A stretch of DNA of 64,000 bases from Robbsia andropogonis (GCF_000970345.1 NZ_LAQU01000009.1:124001-188000); one strand, 5' to 3'; shown: positions 1-10,473, counted from the stretch's first letter. Translations and numbers: made by a program. Notes: generated by a model not told the origin, from the letters alone.

Positions 1-373
1 ACTCGAGAATCTGCGTCTCGACAATCGAATCCACCGGGCAACTCTCTTCGCAGAAACCACAGAAGATGCACTTGGTCAGGTCGATGTCATACCGTGTGGT
101 TCGACGCGTATTGTCGGCCCGCGTTTCCGACTCGATCGTGATTGCCAGCGCCGGGCACACGGCCTCGCATAATTTGCAAGCAATACACCGTTCCTCGCCG
201 TTTTCGTACCGTCGCAATGCATGCAGCCCCCGAAAACGCGGTGAAATCGGCGTTTTTTCCTCGGGAAACTGCACGGTGATCTTGCGCCGGAACGCATAAC
301 GCCCAGTCAGCGCCATGCCACGCAACAATTCAAGCAGCAGGAAACTACGGAAAAAATCTCTTATCGCATTCAT
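1..373 (-). CDS. nuoI: NADH-quinone oxidoreductase subunit I (partial, 3' end cut by window)
   Basis: This is the ferredoxin-like subunit of respiratory complex I. It carries clusters N6a and N6b in the peripheral arm and passes electrons towards NuoB. Translating down from the ATG at 371-373 gives [19 protein letters not shown], the expected N terminus. Two complete 4Fe-4S motifs follow: Cys63-x2-Cys66-x2-Cys69-x3-Cys73-Pro, and Cys102-x2-Cys105-x2-Cys108-x3-Cys112-Pro. About 124 residues are visible and the family has about 162, so roughly 38 C-terminal residues lie left of base 1. It begins 4 bases after the nuoH stop, in the same operon. Confidence 0.95.
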   Translation of the reverse strand, partial: MNAIRDFFRSFLLLELLRGMALTGRYAFRRKITVQFPEEKTPISPRFRGLHALRRYENGEERCIACKLCEAVCPALAITIESETRADNTRRTTRYDIDLTKCIFCGFCEESCPVDSIVETQILE

Positions 374-377
374 CGCA

Positions 378-1442
378 TCAATTCCAAATGTTCAGCGGCG
401 ACATGATCCAGCAGCCGGTCACGATGACCCAGATCAGGCACAGCGGCAGGAACACTTTCCAGCCCAGGCGCATGATCTGGTCATAACGGTAACGCGGAAA
501 GGTGCCACGGACCCACACGAACACAGACAACAGCATGAATACCTTCAGCACGAGCCAGAACGCACCCGGAATGAATTCGAGAAAACCGAACGGTGCGTTC
601 CAGCCACCAAGGAACATCGTGGCCGTCAGCGCGGAAATCACGATCATGTTCAGGTATTCGGCCAGGAAGAACAACGCGAAAACGATCCCCGAATATTCGA
701 CCATGTGACCGGCGACGATTTCCGATTCGCCTTCAACGACGTCAAACGGGTGGCGATTCGTTTCAGCCAGCCCCGAGATGAAGTAGACGATGAACATCGG
801 CAACAACGGCAGCCAGTTCCACGAGAGGAAGTTCAGGCCATGCGACGCGAACCGGCCCTGAGTCTGCTGAGTGACGATGTCGCTCAGGTTCAACGAGCCC
901 GTAACCATCAACACCGTGACCAGCGCCAGCCCCATCGACACTTCGTACGACACCATCTGCGCGGACGCGCGCATCGCGCCAAGGAACGCATATTTCGAAT
1001 TCGAGGCCCATCCGGCGAGAATGACGCCGTAGACGCCAATCGACGAGATGGCCATGGCATACAGCAGGCCCGCGTTGATATTGCCCAGTACGGCGGCAGG
1101 CTGGAACGGAATCACGGCCCAGACGGCAAACGCCGGCATCACGACCATGATCGGGGCGAGCAGGTAGAGCCACGGCGTAGCCTGGGCCGGTGTGATCACT
1201 TCCTTCAGGATCAGCTTCAGCACGTCGGCAATCGTCTGGAACATCCCGCCCGGACCATTCCGGTTCGGACCCAGGCGCACGTGAATCCAGCCGATCAGCT
1301 TGCGCTCCCACAGCACCAGATAAGCCACACACAGCAACAGCACGACCGACAGCACGACGATGCGTACCAGCGCCCAGATCGTAGGCCATGCGACGCCGAA
1401 TACCCCGAGTCCCGCCGTGTTGATCGTATCGAACAAGCTCAT
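378..1442 (-). CDS. nuoH: NADH-quinone oxidoreductase subunit H
   Basis: This is the membrane subunit of complex I that bridges the peripheral arm to the proton-pumping arm and forms much of the quinone tunnel. The 354-residue product is a typical length and has about eight to nine hydrophobic segments. It contains the conserved stretches [19 protein letters not shown] (near residues 46-65) and [20 protein letters not shown] (acidic loop, about residue 225). The ATG at 1440-1442 directly abuts the nuoG stop codon with no spacer, and nuoI follows after 4 bases, which indicates translational coupling. Confidence 0.97.
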   Translation of the reverse strand: MSLFDTINTAGLGVFGVAWPTIWALVRIVVLSVVLLLCVAYLVLWERKLIGWIHVRLGPNRNGPGGMFQTIADVLKLILKEVITPAQATPWLYLLAPIMVVMPAFAVWAVIPFQPAAVLGNINAGLLYAMAISSIGVYGVILAGWASNSKYAFLGAMRASAQMVSYEVSMGLALVTVLMVTGSLNLSDIVTQQTQGRFASHGLNFLSWNWLPLLPMFIVYFISGLAETNRHPFDVVEGESEIVAGHMVEYSGIVFALFFLAEYLNMIVISALTATMFLGGWNAPFGFLEFIPGAFWLVLKVFMLLSVFVWVRGTFPRYRYDQIMRLGWKVFLPLCLIWVIVTGCWIMSPLNIWN

Positions 1443-3809
1443 TTATGCCTTCTCCACCACCAATTCACCGAACAGGCTACCGAGCGCGGCGGATGCCGGC
1501 GTGGCTGCGGACACCCGAACGACCGTCTCGGCCAGCGCCGCATCGCGGAATGCCGGCAAGGTCACCGACAACCCGTCCTGCGTGACACGGACCGCATCAC
1601 CCTGCTTCAGACCCAGCGTATCGAACAGCGCCGCCGGCAAGCCGGCCCGCACCGCCTGCTTCGCCGCCACGGTCAGGTGCAACGATGGCGCACGACGCAC
1701 CAGCGGATCAGCATGGTAGATCGGCACATCGGCCAGCCGTTCGAAACGGCCCGGTACACGCGCAGAACGTCGTCCTTCTACGATTGGCGTTGATGTGGCG
1801 TTGTTCAGGCGGCTGGGAACGTCGATTTCGCCCAACGCCGCTTGACGCACCTGCTCGACATTGTCGTATTCGAAACCGGACATGCCGAACAGATTGCCCA
1901 AGACGCGCAACACTTTCCACCCGGGACGTGTCTCGCCCAATGGCGTGGTGACGCCGTTAAACGCCTGCACACGGCCTTCGCAGTTGACAAAGGCACCCGC
2001 GGTCTCCGTGAACGGCGCGATCGGCAACAACACATCGGCGTAGTCGGTTGCATGCTTGAACGCGGTCAGACTGACGACCAGGTCCGCGTTTCGCAATGCC
2101 GTGACAGCCTGCGCCGGGTTTGCGGTATCGAATTCAGGCTCGGTGTTCAGCAGCAGGTAGGCCTTGCGCGGTTGCGTGAACTGTTCGGCCGCGGCAAGTC
2201 CGCCCTCGCCCGGCAACAGGTCGACCAACTGTGCGCCCACCGTATTCGCCGCTTCGGTCAGGAAGCCGAACGCGGCACCGGCTTGTTCGGCAATCCAGGC
2301 AGCCAATGCGTGCAACTGCGTGAATGACGGGTGATGTACCGCGTCATTGCCAAGCAGCACGACGATCTTTTCGCCCGCCACGAACGACTCCGCCGCGCGC
2401 CGTGCTTCATCGCCAGGCGCTTCGGCGGCATCGCCCTGCACGAACGCCGCGGGCAAGTCGACCCCGCGCACCGACGCGACCGCGCGCGCGATCGATGACA
2501 ATTCCGCAAGCCATTCGCTCGGCGCCGCCACGACCGCATGCGCGTTCTGAATCAGCGAATCGTCACTGCTGGCACCCAACAGCGCGATATGCGCCCCACC
2601 CCGCGCCGCCTGGCGCAAGCGCGCCGCGAGCAACGGCTGGTCGCGCCGCAGATGCGCGCCGATCACCAACGCACGGTCGACCAACGCAAGGTCCGCGATC
2701 GGCATGCCAAGCCAGCGTACCCCGCCACCATTCGCGCCGCCGCCCCGCACCTCGCCAGCGAAGTCGCTCTGACGCAGACGGTAGTCGACATTGGGCGTGC
2801 CAATGCCATTTGCCAGCGATTTCAACAGGAACAGTTCCTCGACGGTGCTATGCGGGCTACCCAGCATGCCGATGGCGTCCTTGCCATGCTGCGCGGCGAT
2901 CTTGCCAAAACTGTCGACGACATAGTCAAGCGCCGTCTGCCAGTCGACCTGATGCCATTCGCCATTCTGGCGGATCATCGGCGACGTCAACCGGTCTTCA
3001 CCGTTCAAGCCTTCGTAGGCAAAGCGGTCCTTGTCTGATATCCAGCATTCGTTGACCGCTTCGTTTTCCATTGGCAGCACGCGCTTGACCTTACCGTTCT
3101 TCATCTGAACGATCAGGTTCGCGCCGGTGCCGTCATGCGGGCTGACCGATTTGCGCCGCGTCAACTCCCAGGTTCGCGCACTGAAACGAAACGGCTTCGA
3201 CGTCAACGCACCCACCGGGCAGAGGTCGATCATATTGCCCGACATTTCGGAGTCGACCGTTGCGCCCACGAATGTAGTGATCTCGGCGTGCTCGCCACGG
3301 CCCAACATGCCGAACTCCATCACGCCGGCAATTTCCTGGCCAAAGCGCACGCAGCGCGTACAGTGGATGCAGCGCGACATTTCTTCCATCGAGATCAGCG
3401 GCCCCACATTCTTGTGGAACACGACACGCTTTTCTTCCTGGTAGCGCGACGCGGACTTGCCATAGCCGACGGCCAGATCCTGCAACTGGCACTCGCCACC
3501 CTGATCACATATCGGGCAGTCCAGCGGGTGGTTGATCAGCAGGAACTCCATGACCGCCTGCTGACTCTTGATCGCCTTGTCCGATTTCGTCCGCACGATC
3601 ATGCCAGACGAGACCGGCGTCGCGCAGGCGGGCACGGCCTTCGGCATCTTCTCGACTTCGACAAGACACATACGGCAGTTTGCCGCGATGGACAGCTTGC
3701 GGTGATAGCAGAAGTGCGGGATGTAGGTGTTGGCACGCTTCGCGGCCTCCATCACCATGCTGCCTTCCGGTACTTCTACGGTCTTTCCGTCGATTTCAAC
3801 TTCAACCAT
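1443..3809 (-). CDS. nuoG: NADH-quinone oxidoreductase subunit G
   Basis: This is the large iron-sulfur subunit of the complex I dehydrogenase module (788 residues, normal length). The N-terminal 2Fe-2S ferredoxin-like domain has Cys34, Cys45 and Cys48. It is followed by the His/Cys 4Fe-4S segment and CIHCTRCVRFGQEIAG, then a molybdopterin-oxidoreductase-like domain without a cofactor. The domain reads NADH electrons from NuoF and relays them to NuoI and NuoB. The C-terminal half is Ala-rich and less conserved, which is usual in this family. It starts at the ATG at 3807-3809, 12 bases after the nuoF stop. Confidence 0.97.
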   Translation of the reverse strand: MVEVEIDGKTVEVPEGSMVMEAAKRANTYIPHFCYHRKLSIAANCRMCLVEVEKMPKAVPACATPVSSGMIVRTKSDKAIKSQQAVMEFLLINHPLDCPICDQGGECQLQDLAVGYGKSASRYQEEKRVVFHKNVGPLISMEEMSRCIHCTRCVRFGQEIAGVMEFGMLGRGEHAEITTFVGATVDSEMSGNMIDLCPVGALTSKPFRFSARTWELTRRKSVSPHDGTGANLIVQMKNGKVKRVLPMENEAVNECWISDKDRFAYEGLNGEDRLTSPMIRQNGEWHQVDWQTALDYVVDSFGKIAAQHGKDAIGMLGSPHSTVEELFLLKSLANGIGTPNVDYRLRQSDFAGEVRGGGANGGGVRWLGMPIADLALVDRALVIGAHLRRDQPLLAARLRQAARGGAHIALLGASSDDSLIQNAHAVVAAPSEWLAELSSIARAVASVRGVDLPAAFVQGDAAEAPGDEARRAAESFVAGEKIVVLLGNDAVHHPSFTQLHALAAWIAEQAGAAFGFLTEAANTVGAQLVDLLPGEGGLAAAEQFTQPRKAYLLLNTEPEFDTANPAQAVTALRNADLVVSLTAFKHATDYADVLLPIAPFTETAGAFVNCEGRVQAFNGVTTPLGETRPGWKVLRVLGNLFGMSGFEYDNVEQVRQAALGEIDVPSRLNNATSTPIVEGRRSARVPGRFERLADVPIYHADPLVRRAPSLHLTVAAKQAVRAGLPAALFDTLGLKQGDAVRVTQDGLSVTLPAFRDAALAETVVRVSAATPASAALGSLFGELVVEKA

Positions 3810-3821
3810 GGCTCAACTCAG

Positions 3822-5210
3822 TTAGGCCTGCGCAGTGGCGAGCGCCGACTGCTTGCTCGCGTCCGATGCCGCCGGTTCCGCCCCGGCCGCCCCCACCAAT
3901 CCGGTGAAGGCGCCCTCGGCACCGGGCCCGCACAGGCAGCGCTTGTTCGCGACGTGGTATTCGAATTCGTCCCAGTAGTGACGCAGCATTCCCTGGACCG
4001 GCATGGCGGCGGCATCACCGAGCGCGCAAATGGTCCGACCCGATATGTTGTCAGCAACAGACTTCAACAGATCGAGATCTTCCTTGCGGCCCTTGCCATG
4101 TTCGATCCGGTTGACGATGCGATACAGCCAGCCCGTACCTTCACGGCAGGGCGTGCATTGACCGCACGATTCCTCATGATAGAAGTACGACAGCCGCAGC
4201 AGTGCGCGCACCATGCAGCGGGTTTCGTCCATGACAATCACCGCACCCGACCCGAGCATCGACTTCTGCTTCGCGATTGCGTCGTAGTCCATATCGGTTT
4301 CCATCATCAGCGCACCCGGCACCACCGGTGCCGACGATCCACCGGGAATCACCGATTTCAACTTCTTGCCGTTGCGCATGCCGCCGGCCAGTTCGAGCAG
4401 CTTGGCGAACGGCGTACCGAGCGGCACCTCGTAATTACCCGGCTTCTCGACATCGCCAGACACCGAAAAAATCTTCGTGCCGCCATTGTTCGGCTTGCCC
4501 ATCTCCAGGTAAGCCTGCGGCCCCACGCCTAGCACGAACGGCACCGCCGCGAATGTTTCGGTGTTGTTGATCGTCGTCGGTTTGCCGAACAGGCCATAGC
4601 TGGCCGGAAACGGCGGTTTGAAGCGGGGCTGGCCTTTCTTGCCTTCCAGTGACTCGAGGAGCGCCGTTTCCTCACCGCAGATGTATGCACCATAGCCGTG
4701 GTGCCCATGCAGTTGAAACGAAAAACCGGTACCAAGGATGTTGTTTCCCAGCAGCCCTGCTTCACGCGCCTGCTCCAACGCTTCCTCGAAACGGCGGTAA
4801 ACCTCGAAGATCTCGCCGTGGATGTAGTTATAGCCGACGGTAATGCCCATCGCATATGCGCCGATCGTCATGCCTTCGATCAGGGCGTGCGGGTTGTAGC
4901 GCAGGATGTCGCGGTCCTTGAACGTGCCCGGCTCACCTTCATCCGAATTGCATACCAGATATTTTTGCCCTGGAAACTGACGTGGCATGAAGCTCCACTT
5001 CAGGCCCGTCGGGAAGCCCGCGCCGCCGCGACCGCGCAGGCTCGATGCCTTCAGGTCGGCAATGATCTGCTCCGGCGGGATCTTCTCTTCCAATATCCGG
5101 CGCAGTTGCTTGTAGCCACCACGCGCTTCATAACCCTTCAAATCCCAGTTGTCACCGGTCAGGCCCGCCAGAATCAAGGGGGCGATATGTCGATCGTGCA
5201 GGGAGGTCAT
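3822..5210 (-). CDS. nuoF: NADH-quinone oxidoreductase subunit F
   Basis: This is the NADH-binding, FMN-containing subunit of complex I, where hydride transfer from NADH happens. The product has 462 residues, about 20-30 more than usual because of an Ala-rich C-terminal tail. The FMN/NADH glycine-rich motif [13 protein letters not shown] lies at residues 60-72. The N3 cluster ligands are in [12 protein letters not shown], with the fourth Cys in RTICALGD. The ATG overlaps the nuoE stop by four bases (5207-5210), so translation of the pair is probably coupled. Confidence 0.97.
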   Translation of the reverse strand: MTSLHDRHIAPLILAGLTGDNWDLKGYEARGGYKQLRRILEEKIPPEQIIADLKASSLRGRGGAGFPTGLKWSFMPRQFPGQKYLVCNSDEGEPGTFKDRDILRYNPHALIEGMTIGAYAMGITVGYNYIHGEIFEVYRRFEEALEQAREAGLLGNNILGTGFSFQLHGHHGYGAYICGEETALLESLEGKKGQPRFKPPFPASYGLFGKPTTINNTETFAAVPFVLGVGPQAYLEMGKPNNGGTKIFSVSGDVEKPGNYEVPLGTPFAKLLELAGGMRNGKKLKSVIPGGSSAPVVPGALMMETDMDYDAIAKQKSMLGSGAVIVMDETRCMVRALLRLSYFYHEESCGQCTPCREGTGWLYRIVNRIEHGKGRKEDLDLLKSVADNISGRTICALGDAAAMPVQGMLRHYWDEFEYHVANKRCLCGPGAEGAFTGLVGAAGAEPAASDASKQSALATAQA

Positions 5211-5827
5211 CGTGCCGTCTCCTCGCCCGGCATGGGAGCCGGACGCTCATTCAGCGTTGCATGTGCACCATCATGGTCGGCATGATCCGCAAGCCGCGCG
5301 TCCGCGGCATGATCAACCGGATGCCCGCCACCGGCCGTCGTCCTCAACGGCGCGGCAGACAATTCGGCCAGCAGCGCGTCGATCTTTTCGCGGCTCATGA
5401 AACTGCACATTTTCTGGTTGTTCAGCAGCAAGACCGGCGCATCGCCGCAAGCGCCCATGCATTCACCTTCGCGCAGCGTGAACCGGCCATCGGCCGTGGT
5501 CTCATTGAAATCGATCCCTAATTTCTGTTTCAGATACGTTGCCGCGTCATCGGCATCATGCAACTGGCATGGCAGGTTCGTACACAGGGTGATCTTGTAT
5601 TGTCCGACGGGACGCGTATCGAACATGTTGTAGAAGGTCGCGATCTCCTGCACCGCTACCGCCGGCATGCCGAGATAGTTGGCAACGAATCGCATCACCT
5701 CGGGTGATACCCAGCCCAGTTCGTCCTGGGCCACCGCAAGCGAGGCCATCACCGCCGAGCGTTTCTGTTCGGGCGGATACTTGGCGACCGCGCGGTCGAT
5801 TTCCTTCATCGCTTCAGCAGAAAGCAT
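5207..5827 (-). CDS. nuoE: NADH-quinone oxidoreductase subunit E with His/Asp-rich tail
   Basis: This is the thioredoxin-like 2Fe-2S subunit (cluster N1a) that partners NuoF. The ligands Cys82, Cys87, Cys123 and Cys127 are all present in the normal C-x4-C...C-x3-C pattern. The product is 206 residues, whereas relatives are about 160. The extra part, from about residue 162, is low-complexity and rich in His, Asp and Ala (for example [21 protein letters not shown]). The tail is open up to the nuoF overlap, so it is encoded and not an annotation artefact. It may bind metal or simply be disordered. Confidence 0.95.
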   Translation of the reverse strand: MLSAEAMKEIDRAVAKYPPEQKRSAVMASLAVAQDELGWVSPEVMRFVANYLGMPAVAVQEIATFYNMFDTRPVGQYKITLCTNLPCQLHDADDAATYLKQKLGIDFNETTADGRFTLREGECMGACGDAPVLLLNNQKMCSFMSREKIDALLAELSAAPLRTTAGGGHPVDHAADARLADHADHDGAHATLNERPAPMPGEETAR

Positions 5828-6047
5828 GGTCGTCTTCTTTCGCTATTCAGTCAGGCGCTCCCCGCTGCACCTCGCCACCGCCTCATGGACGGTGGCGCGC
5901 GCCGGTTTGCATTCCTGGTTTGCTGCCCTGGTTTGATTCTCTTCGCGACGGTCCGACGGCATCTGCTGCCGAACCGGACCCGCACCCCACGAAGCCACAA
6001 TGCTGCTCTTGTTCACCGCCTGCCATACCGCCACGCCGACCTGCAGC
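5828..6047. other. 220-bp spacer inside the nuo operon (nuoD-nuoE)
   Basis: There is no convincing gene here. One short minus-strand frame ending at 5843 begins inside nuoD and lacks family features. The spacer interrupts genes that are normally packed tightly, and I see no terminator or strong promoter in it. Confidence 0.5.
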
Positions 6048-7301
6048 TCAGCGGTCGACTTCACCGAACACAATATCCTGCGTGCCGATGATCGTGACCG
6101 CATCCGCGATCATATGCCCCCGCGCCATCTCGTCGAATGCCGACAAGTGCGCGAAACCGCCGGCACGGATCTTCAGGCGGTACGGCTTGTTTGCACCATC
6201 CGAAATCAGGTAAATGCCGAATTCGCCCTTGGGGTGCTCGATTGCCGCATAGGTCTCACCCGCCGGCACATGGAAACCTTCGGTGAAGAGTTTGAAATGG
6301 TGGATCAACTCCTCCATATTGCTCTTCATGTTTACCCGAGACGGCGGCGCCACCTTATGGTTGTCGATCATCACCGGCCCCGGATTCGCCCTCAGCCAGG
6401 TGATGCACTGCTTGATGATCCGATTCGACTGGCGCATCTCTTCCATTCGCACCAAATAACGGTCATAGCAATCCCCATTCGTACCCACCGGCACGTCGAA
6501 GTCCATTTTGTCGTAGACCTCATATGGCTGCTTTTTACGCAGATCCCACTCGATGCCCGAGCCGCGCAGCATCGCGCCGGTCAAGCCGAGTTGCAATGCC
6601 CGATCCGGTGACACCACGCCAATGCCCACCAACCGCTGCTTCCAGATCCGGTTGTCGGTCAGCAGTGTCTCGTATTCATCGACGTAATGCGGAAAGCGAT
6701 TCGTGAAGTCCTCGATAAAATCGAGTACCGAGCCGCTACGTTGATCATTCAAGCGGCGTAACGCCGCTGCGTTGCGCACCTTCGATGCCTTGTACTGTGG
6801 CATCGACTCCGGCAGATCACGATATACGCCGCCCGGACGGTAATAGGCTGCGTGCATCCGCGCGCCCGACACGGCCTCATAGATATCGAGCAGATCCTCG
6901 CGCTCGCGGAACGCATACAGCATCAACGCCATCGCGCCGACATCGAGGCCGTGCGAACCAATCCACATCAAATGGTTCAACAAGCGCGTCAATTCATCGA
7001 ACATCACACGGATGTACTTCGCACGGATGGGCACGTCGATACCCAACAGCCGTTCGATCGCCATGACATAGGCGTGCTCGTTGCACATCATCGACACATA
7101 GTCGAGACGATCCATATACGGAACCGACTGCAGGAAAGTCTTCGACTCCGCGAGCTTCTCGGTTGCGCGATGCAGCAGGCCGATATGCGGATCGGCACGC
7201 TGGATCACCTCGCCATCCAACTCCAGCACCAAGCGCAGCACCCCGTGCGCTGCCGGGTGCTGCGGTCCAAAGTTCAACGTGTAGTTCTTGATATCTGCCA
7301 T
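6048..7301 (-). CDS. nuoD: NADH-quinone oxidoreductase subunit D
   Basis: This is the 49-kDa subunit of complex I, which helps form the quinone-reduction pocket next to NuoB. The start is placed at the ATG at 7299-7301, giving [20 protein letters not shown] and 417 residues, the normal length. The in-frame TTG six codons upstream is less likely. The conserved [13 protein letters not shown] near the N terminus, [12 protein letters not shown] and a C-terminal end in VFGEVDR identify the family. It lies 83 bases after nuoC and 220 bases before nuoE. Confidence 0.97.
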   Translation of the reverse strand: MADIKNYTLNFGPQHPAAHGVLRLVLELDGEVIQRADPHIGLLHRATEKLAESKTFLQSVPYMDRLDYVSMMCNEHAYVMAIERLLGIDVPIRAKYIRVMFDELTRLLNHLMWIGSHGLDVGAMALMLYAFREREDLLDIYEAVSGARMHAAYYRPGGVYRDLPESMPQYKASKVRNAAALRRLNDQRSGSVLDFIEDFTNRFPHYVDEYETLLTDNRIWKQRLVGIGVVSPDRALQLGLTGAMLRGSGIEWDLRKKQPYEVYDKMDFDVPVGTNGDCYDRYLVRMEEMRQSNRIIKQCITWLRANPGPVMIDNHKVAPPSRVNMKSNMEELIHHFKLFTEGFHVPAGETYAAIEHPKGEFGIYLISDGANKPYRLKIRAGGFAHLSAFDEMARGHMIADAVTIIGTQDIVFGEVDR

Positions 7302-7384
7302 GCGAGGCCCCACTTCCAATTCAGCCGCGTTGTATTCATCTTGCGGCGTACGCCATCATCCCGCGCGCTTCTCCATCCCACGAC

Positions 7385-7987
7385 TCAATGCTTCAGCCCG
7401 CCATACAGATCCTCGCGGATCACACGCGGAATGATCTCGCGCGGCTCGATGGTCACCGGCTGATAGATCACGCGCTTCTGGTCGGGGTCGTAGCGCATCT
7501 CCACATAACCCGATATCGGAAAGTCCTTGCGGAACGGATGACCCACAAACCCATAGTCCGTCAGGATCCGGCGCAGGTCCGGATGACCGTCGAAGACCAC
7601 CCCGAACAGGTCGAAGGCTTCCCGCTCGTACCAATCCGCGGAACGCCAGACGTCGATCAACGACGGCACCATCGGCATATCATCGTCCGGGGCAAACACC
7701 CGGACACGCAGCCGCCAGTTATGCTCTAGCGACAAAAGGTGTACGACCACGGCGAAACGGGGCCCTTCATAGGCCCCGTCTCCGTAGGCAGAGTAATCCA
7801 CGCCGCACAAATCCGACAGCTGCGCGAAAGCCAGCGACGAATTGTCGCGCAAAGTCTCAGCAACTTTCAGGTAATCTCCGGCATTTACCGTTAGCGTCAC
7901 TTGTCCCAGCGATGAGACGAGATGAACGATCTTGTCGCCCAAAGCGCTTTCGAGCGCGGCTTGCAGAGTGTCGAGTTTGTTTGTCAT
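7385..7987 (-). CDS. nuoC: NADH-quinone oxidoreductase subunit C
   Basis: This is the 30-kDa subunit of complex I, a structural part of the Q module that contacts NuoD. The 200-residue product contains the signature ERE(A/S)[16 protein letters not shown], a hallmark of the family, followed by the [12 protein letters not shown] segment. NuoC and NuoD are separate genes here, unlike the fused NuoCD of enterobacteria and as usual in betaproteobacteria. The ATG is at 7985-7987. Confidence 0.97.
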   Translation of the reverse strand: MTNKLDTLQAALESALGDKIVHLVSSLGQVTLTVNAGDYLKVAETLRDNSSLAFAQLSDLCGVDYSAYGDGAYEGPRFAVVVHLLSLEHNWRLRVRVFAPDDDMPMVPSLIDVWRSADWYEREAFDLFGVVFDGHPDLRRILTDYGFVGHPFRKDFPISGYVEMRYDPDQKRVIYQPVTIEPREIIPRVIREDLYGGLKH

Positions 7988-8170
7988 AGTGGAAACAGAC
8001 GCTGTTTTGGGCCACGAGCATCATGCGGCCGATACGCGGCGAAGCAACGCGCCGGCGGTCCTGTACGACGCCAACAGGCAATCGCGCGTGACGAGACGAT
8101 CGCATGCGTCGGCGCGGGAAACCTGGCTGACAATGCGCACACTACCGCCCGGCCACCTGCCTGCTGTGCG
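7988..8170. other. 183-bp spacer inside the nuo operon (nuoB-nuoC)
   Basis: No gene, terminator or recognisable RNA structure is evident. It is one of four expanded spacers in the nuoA-nuoE half of the operon, while nuoE-nuoI are packed with overlaps or gaps of 0-12 bases. Confidence 0.5.
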
Positions 8171-8650
8171 TTATGGGCGCGCAATGGTCGCCGTCCGCTT
8201 GATCTTCGCCTGAAGTTGGATGATGCCGTAGATCAGCGCCTCAGCAGTGGGCGGACAACCGGGCACATAGACATCCACGGGTACGATGCGGTCACAACCA
8301 CGGACGACCGAATAGGAGTAGTGATAGTAGCCGCCGCCATTCGCGCAGGAGCCCATCGAGAGCACCCACCGCGGCTCGGCCATCTGGTCGTAGACTTTCC
8401 GCAATGCTGGCGCCATTTTATTGCACAGCGTGCCGGCGACGATCATCAGATCGGATTGACGTGGACTGGGGCGGAACACGATGCCAAAACGATCCAGATC
8501 GTAGCGCGCGGCACCGGCATGCATCATCTCCACCGCGCAACAGGCAAGCCCGAACGTCATCGGCCATAACGAGCCGGTACGCGTCCAATTGATCAGCTTG
8601 TCTGCGGAGGTGGTGACGAACCCCTCTTTCAAGACCCCTTCGATACTCAT
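8171..8650 (-). CDS. nuoB: NADH-quinone oxidoreductase subunit B
   Basis: This subunit carries the terminal iron-sulfur cluster N2 of complex I, which reduces ubiquinone. The start is set at the ATG at 8648-8650 ([11 protein letters not shown]), giving 159 residues, the family length. A longer frame upstream lacks conservation. The N2 ligands are Cys37, Cys38, Cys102 and Cys132, in [20 protein letters not shown] and [22 protein letters not shown] Shine-Dalgarno region precedes the ATG. Confidence 0.97.
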   Translation of the reverse strand: MSIEGVLKEGFVTTSADKLINWTRTGSLWPMTFGLACCAVEMMHAGAARYDLDRFGIVFRPSPRQSDLMIVAGTLCNKMAPALRKVYDQMAEPRWVLSMGSCANGGGYYHYSYSVVRGCDRIVPVDVYVPGCPPTAEALIYGIIQLQAKIKRTATIARP

Positions 8651-8991
8651 TCCTGACTCCTGGTACCGCAAGATGCGGTGGCATCTCGCGAAACACACGC
8701 CGCGGCCCGTCGTCGACTCGTGGTCTACTCACGTCGTATGCAACCGGCCGACTCTGCCGCCGGTCCGTCGAACCGATGCGTGCGCTTCGCTCACATCGGT
8801 TGGCGATACCGTCCCTCACTTTCTACTCGTCGCCCAGGATCCGGCACGACGCCTGCCCGCCCACTACAACGCGCAGCGTATTGCGCTGCAATACCGCAGG
8901 CCGCTTAAAGAAACAGCCTACCTTGCGTTTCCCGCACCGCGACACGTCATACGGCCGACACGTTTATTATCACCCCTTCCCACGATCCTGC
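8651..8991. other. 341-bp spacer between nuoA and nuoB with a hairpin
   Basis: There is no convincing coding frame on either strand. A perfect inverted repeat with 8-bp arms (AACCGATG at 8771-8778, CATCGGTT at 8794-8801) encloses a 15-base loop. It has no T-run, so it is not an intrinsic terminator. It could affect mRNA processing or stability between nuoA and the rest of the operon. Confidence 0.5.
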
Positions 8992-9351
8992 TCACTCCCA
9001 ATCCAGCGCGCCCTTCTTCCAGAGGAAGACGAAACCCAGGATGAATTCAAGGATGAACACCATCATCGCAGCAAACCCGGGCCAACCGACGTCGCGCAGT
9101 GATACCCCCCATGGGAACAGGAAAGCGGTCTCGAGATCGAAGATGATGAAGAGAATGGCGACCAGATAATAGCGCACGTCGAACTTCATACGCGCGTCTT
9201 CGAATGCTTCGAAGCCGCACTCGTATGGTGCGTTTTTCTCGACATCTGGTTTATGAGGACTGACTAGTTTGCCGACAGTGATGAGACCACCACCCAGTGC
9301 GACACCCACGATTATGAACAACAATACGGGGAAATAGGGTGCGAGGTTCAC
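8992..9351 (-). CDS. nuoA: NADH-quinone oxidoreductase subunit A
   Basis: This is the small three-helix membrane subunit of complex I and the first gene of the nuo operon. The start is a GTG at 9349-9351, giving [16 protein letters not shown] and exactly 119 residues, the usual length. An AGAGGA ribosome-binding site lies just upstream. A longer frame to 9444 adds 31 unconserved residues. The conserved YECGFEAF and [20 protein letters not shown] (ligand loop and second helix) are present. Confidence 0.95.
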   Translation of the reverse strand: MNLAPYFPVLLFIIVGVALGGGLITVGKLVSPHKPDVEKNAPYECGFEAFEDARMKFDVRYYLVAILFIIFDLETAFLFPWGVSLRDVGWPGFAAMMVFILEFILGFVFLWKKGALDWE

Positions 9352-9481
9352 GGCAATCCTCTTTTGATAGTAGTGCGCGCTGACAGCAAAGCGCTTCGGC
9401 GCGTAATGATGGTCACGGCCTAGACCGCACCACCCTGACACCATTCACCCACTTCGGGCAAATGATCCTACGCCTCACAAA

Positions 9482-9522
9482 ACAATGCCAGCCGAAGCGT
9501 CTCTGCAACAGGCTGGCATTGT
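9482..9522 (-). terminator. intrinsic terminator after tRNA-Leu
   Basis: Perfect 12-bp arms (9482-9493 and 9511-9522, ACAATGCCAGCC paired with GGCTGGCATTGT) enclose a 17-base loop. On the minus strand they are followed by TTTTGT. The hairpin begins 8 bases past the CCA end of the tRNA, so it should end the tRNA transcript and separate it from nuoA. Confidence 0.8.
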
Positions 9523-9530
9523 CTGAATCA

Positions 9531-9615
9531 TGGTGCCGACGATGAGACTCGAACTCATACGACTTGCGTCACTACCCCCTCAAGATAGCGTGTCTACCAA
9601 TTTCACCACGTCGGC
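9531..9615 (-). tRNA. tRNA-Leu (anticodon GAG)
   Basis: The reverse complement folds as a class II tRNA of 85 bases with an encoded CCA. The acceptor is GCCGACG paired with CGTCGGC, and the D arm contains TGGTAGACACG. The anticodon stem CTATC/GGTAG encloses the loop TTGAGGG, so the anticodon is GAG. A variable arm and the T arm GTTCGAGTC follow. The position between secG and nuoA is conserved in Burkholderiaceae. Confidence 0.95.
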
Positions 9616-10048
9616 TAAAACGTTCTACTACTTGCGCTACTTGCTGCTACCCATGATCTTGCAAAGCCACGGGTATCTTACTCCGATGCGCGACGGTTTG
9701 CTGCATCGCAACGCTTAATAATCCATTTTCGATTGCGATACAAACGGCAGCAGCAAGCACCTTCAGACCATATCAGGCACCGCGCTTGAATCGTTCTCGC
9801 CTTGCACAGGCAATCCGGATCTTTCCGCATCTACGCACAATCTGTGTCTAACGAACCGTCTTCGCTCCGCGACAAGACCAAAATTGTAGCGCCTCTCGTA
9901 TGATTATTCAATCACAATCCGCAATTTTTACATCGGAACGAGATCGTTAAATACACACCAGACGGATCGCCTTGATCCGGCGAAGAAAACGGGCCGGCAC
10001 CATATTTACCTGACGCCCGCTACGACGCGGAATGAACACATGCACCCC
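9616..10048. other. non-coding gap between tRNA-Leu and secG
   Basis: This stretch is richer in A+T than its neighbours, especially 9880-9960. Apart from the candidate tRNA promoter and a weak 6-bp hairpin near 9963-9979 without a T-run, I see no gene or repeat in it. Confidence 0.5.
9715..9743 (-). promoter_or_regulatory. possible sigma-70 promoter for tRNA-Leu
   Basis: The minus strand has a -35-like TTGTAT (9738-9743), a 17-base spacer and a -10-like TATTAA (9715-9720), about 90 bases upstream of the mature tRNA. The match is moderate and the 5' leader would be fairly long. Confidence 0.3.
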
Positions 10049-10429
10049 TTACTTCGGCACATCCTGGCCCGGCACGGTCGACGACGGGGCCACACCTGCG
10101 GCACTGGCCGCCGCAGGCGCGGAACCTGCCTGCACTGACGTCACCGGCGCAGGCGCGGCACCCATCACGCCGACCGACGCCACTTCACGATTGGCGCTAC
10201 CCATGTAGGTCAACGCCAGCGTGCAGATAAAAAACAGCGCGGCCAATACGCCCGTCGTGCGCGACAGGAAGTTCGAAGAACCCGAGGCGCCGAACAGGCT
10301 GCCGGAAGAGCCGCTGCCGAACGCCGCCCCCATATCGGCGCCCTTGCCGTGCTGCACCAGCACGAGGCCAATGACGCCAAGGGCGGACAAAACCTGGATG
10401 ACGATGATCAGGGACTTCAACAACACCAT
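10049..10429 (-). CDS. secG: preprotein translocase subunit SecG
   Basis: This is an accessory subunit of the SecYEG inner-membrane translocon. The 126-residue product has two hydrophobic helices (about residues 4-24 and 55-75). Between them is the typical Gly/Ser-rich loop containing GSGSSGSLFGASGSSNFL. It has an Ala/Pro/Ser-rich C-terminal tail, a common extension in Burkholderiaceae. It follows tpiA by 44 bases on the same strand, and the tpiA-secG pairing is conserved in many proteobacteria. Confidence 0.95.
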   Translation of the reverse strand: MVLLKSLIIVIQVLSALGVIGLVLVQHGKGADMGAAFGSGSSGSLFGASGSSNFLSRTTGVLAALFFICTLALTYMGSANREVASVGVMGAAPAPVTSVQAGSAPAAASAAGVAPSSTVPGQDVPK

Positions 10430-10473
10430 GCGTATGTCATTCGACGTGTCGAATGCCTCAAGTAAAAATCACA

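Noticed and set aside
315..1793. Long plus-strand frame of 492 codons opposite nuoH/nuoG
   Set aside because: It is the antisense shadow of two confirmed complex I genes and is Gln/Arg/His-rich without domains.
3135..4532. Plus-strand frame of 465 codons opposite nuoG/nuoF
   Set aside because: It is a mirror of conserved genes on the minus strand, with no ribosome-binding site or family.
8589..9102. Short plus-strand frames in the nuoA-nuoB spacer
   Set aside because: They extend into nuoA/nuoB antisense and have no conserved residues.
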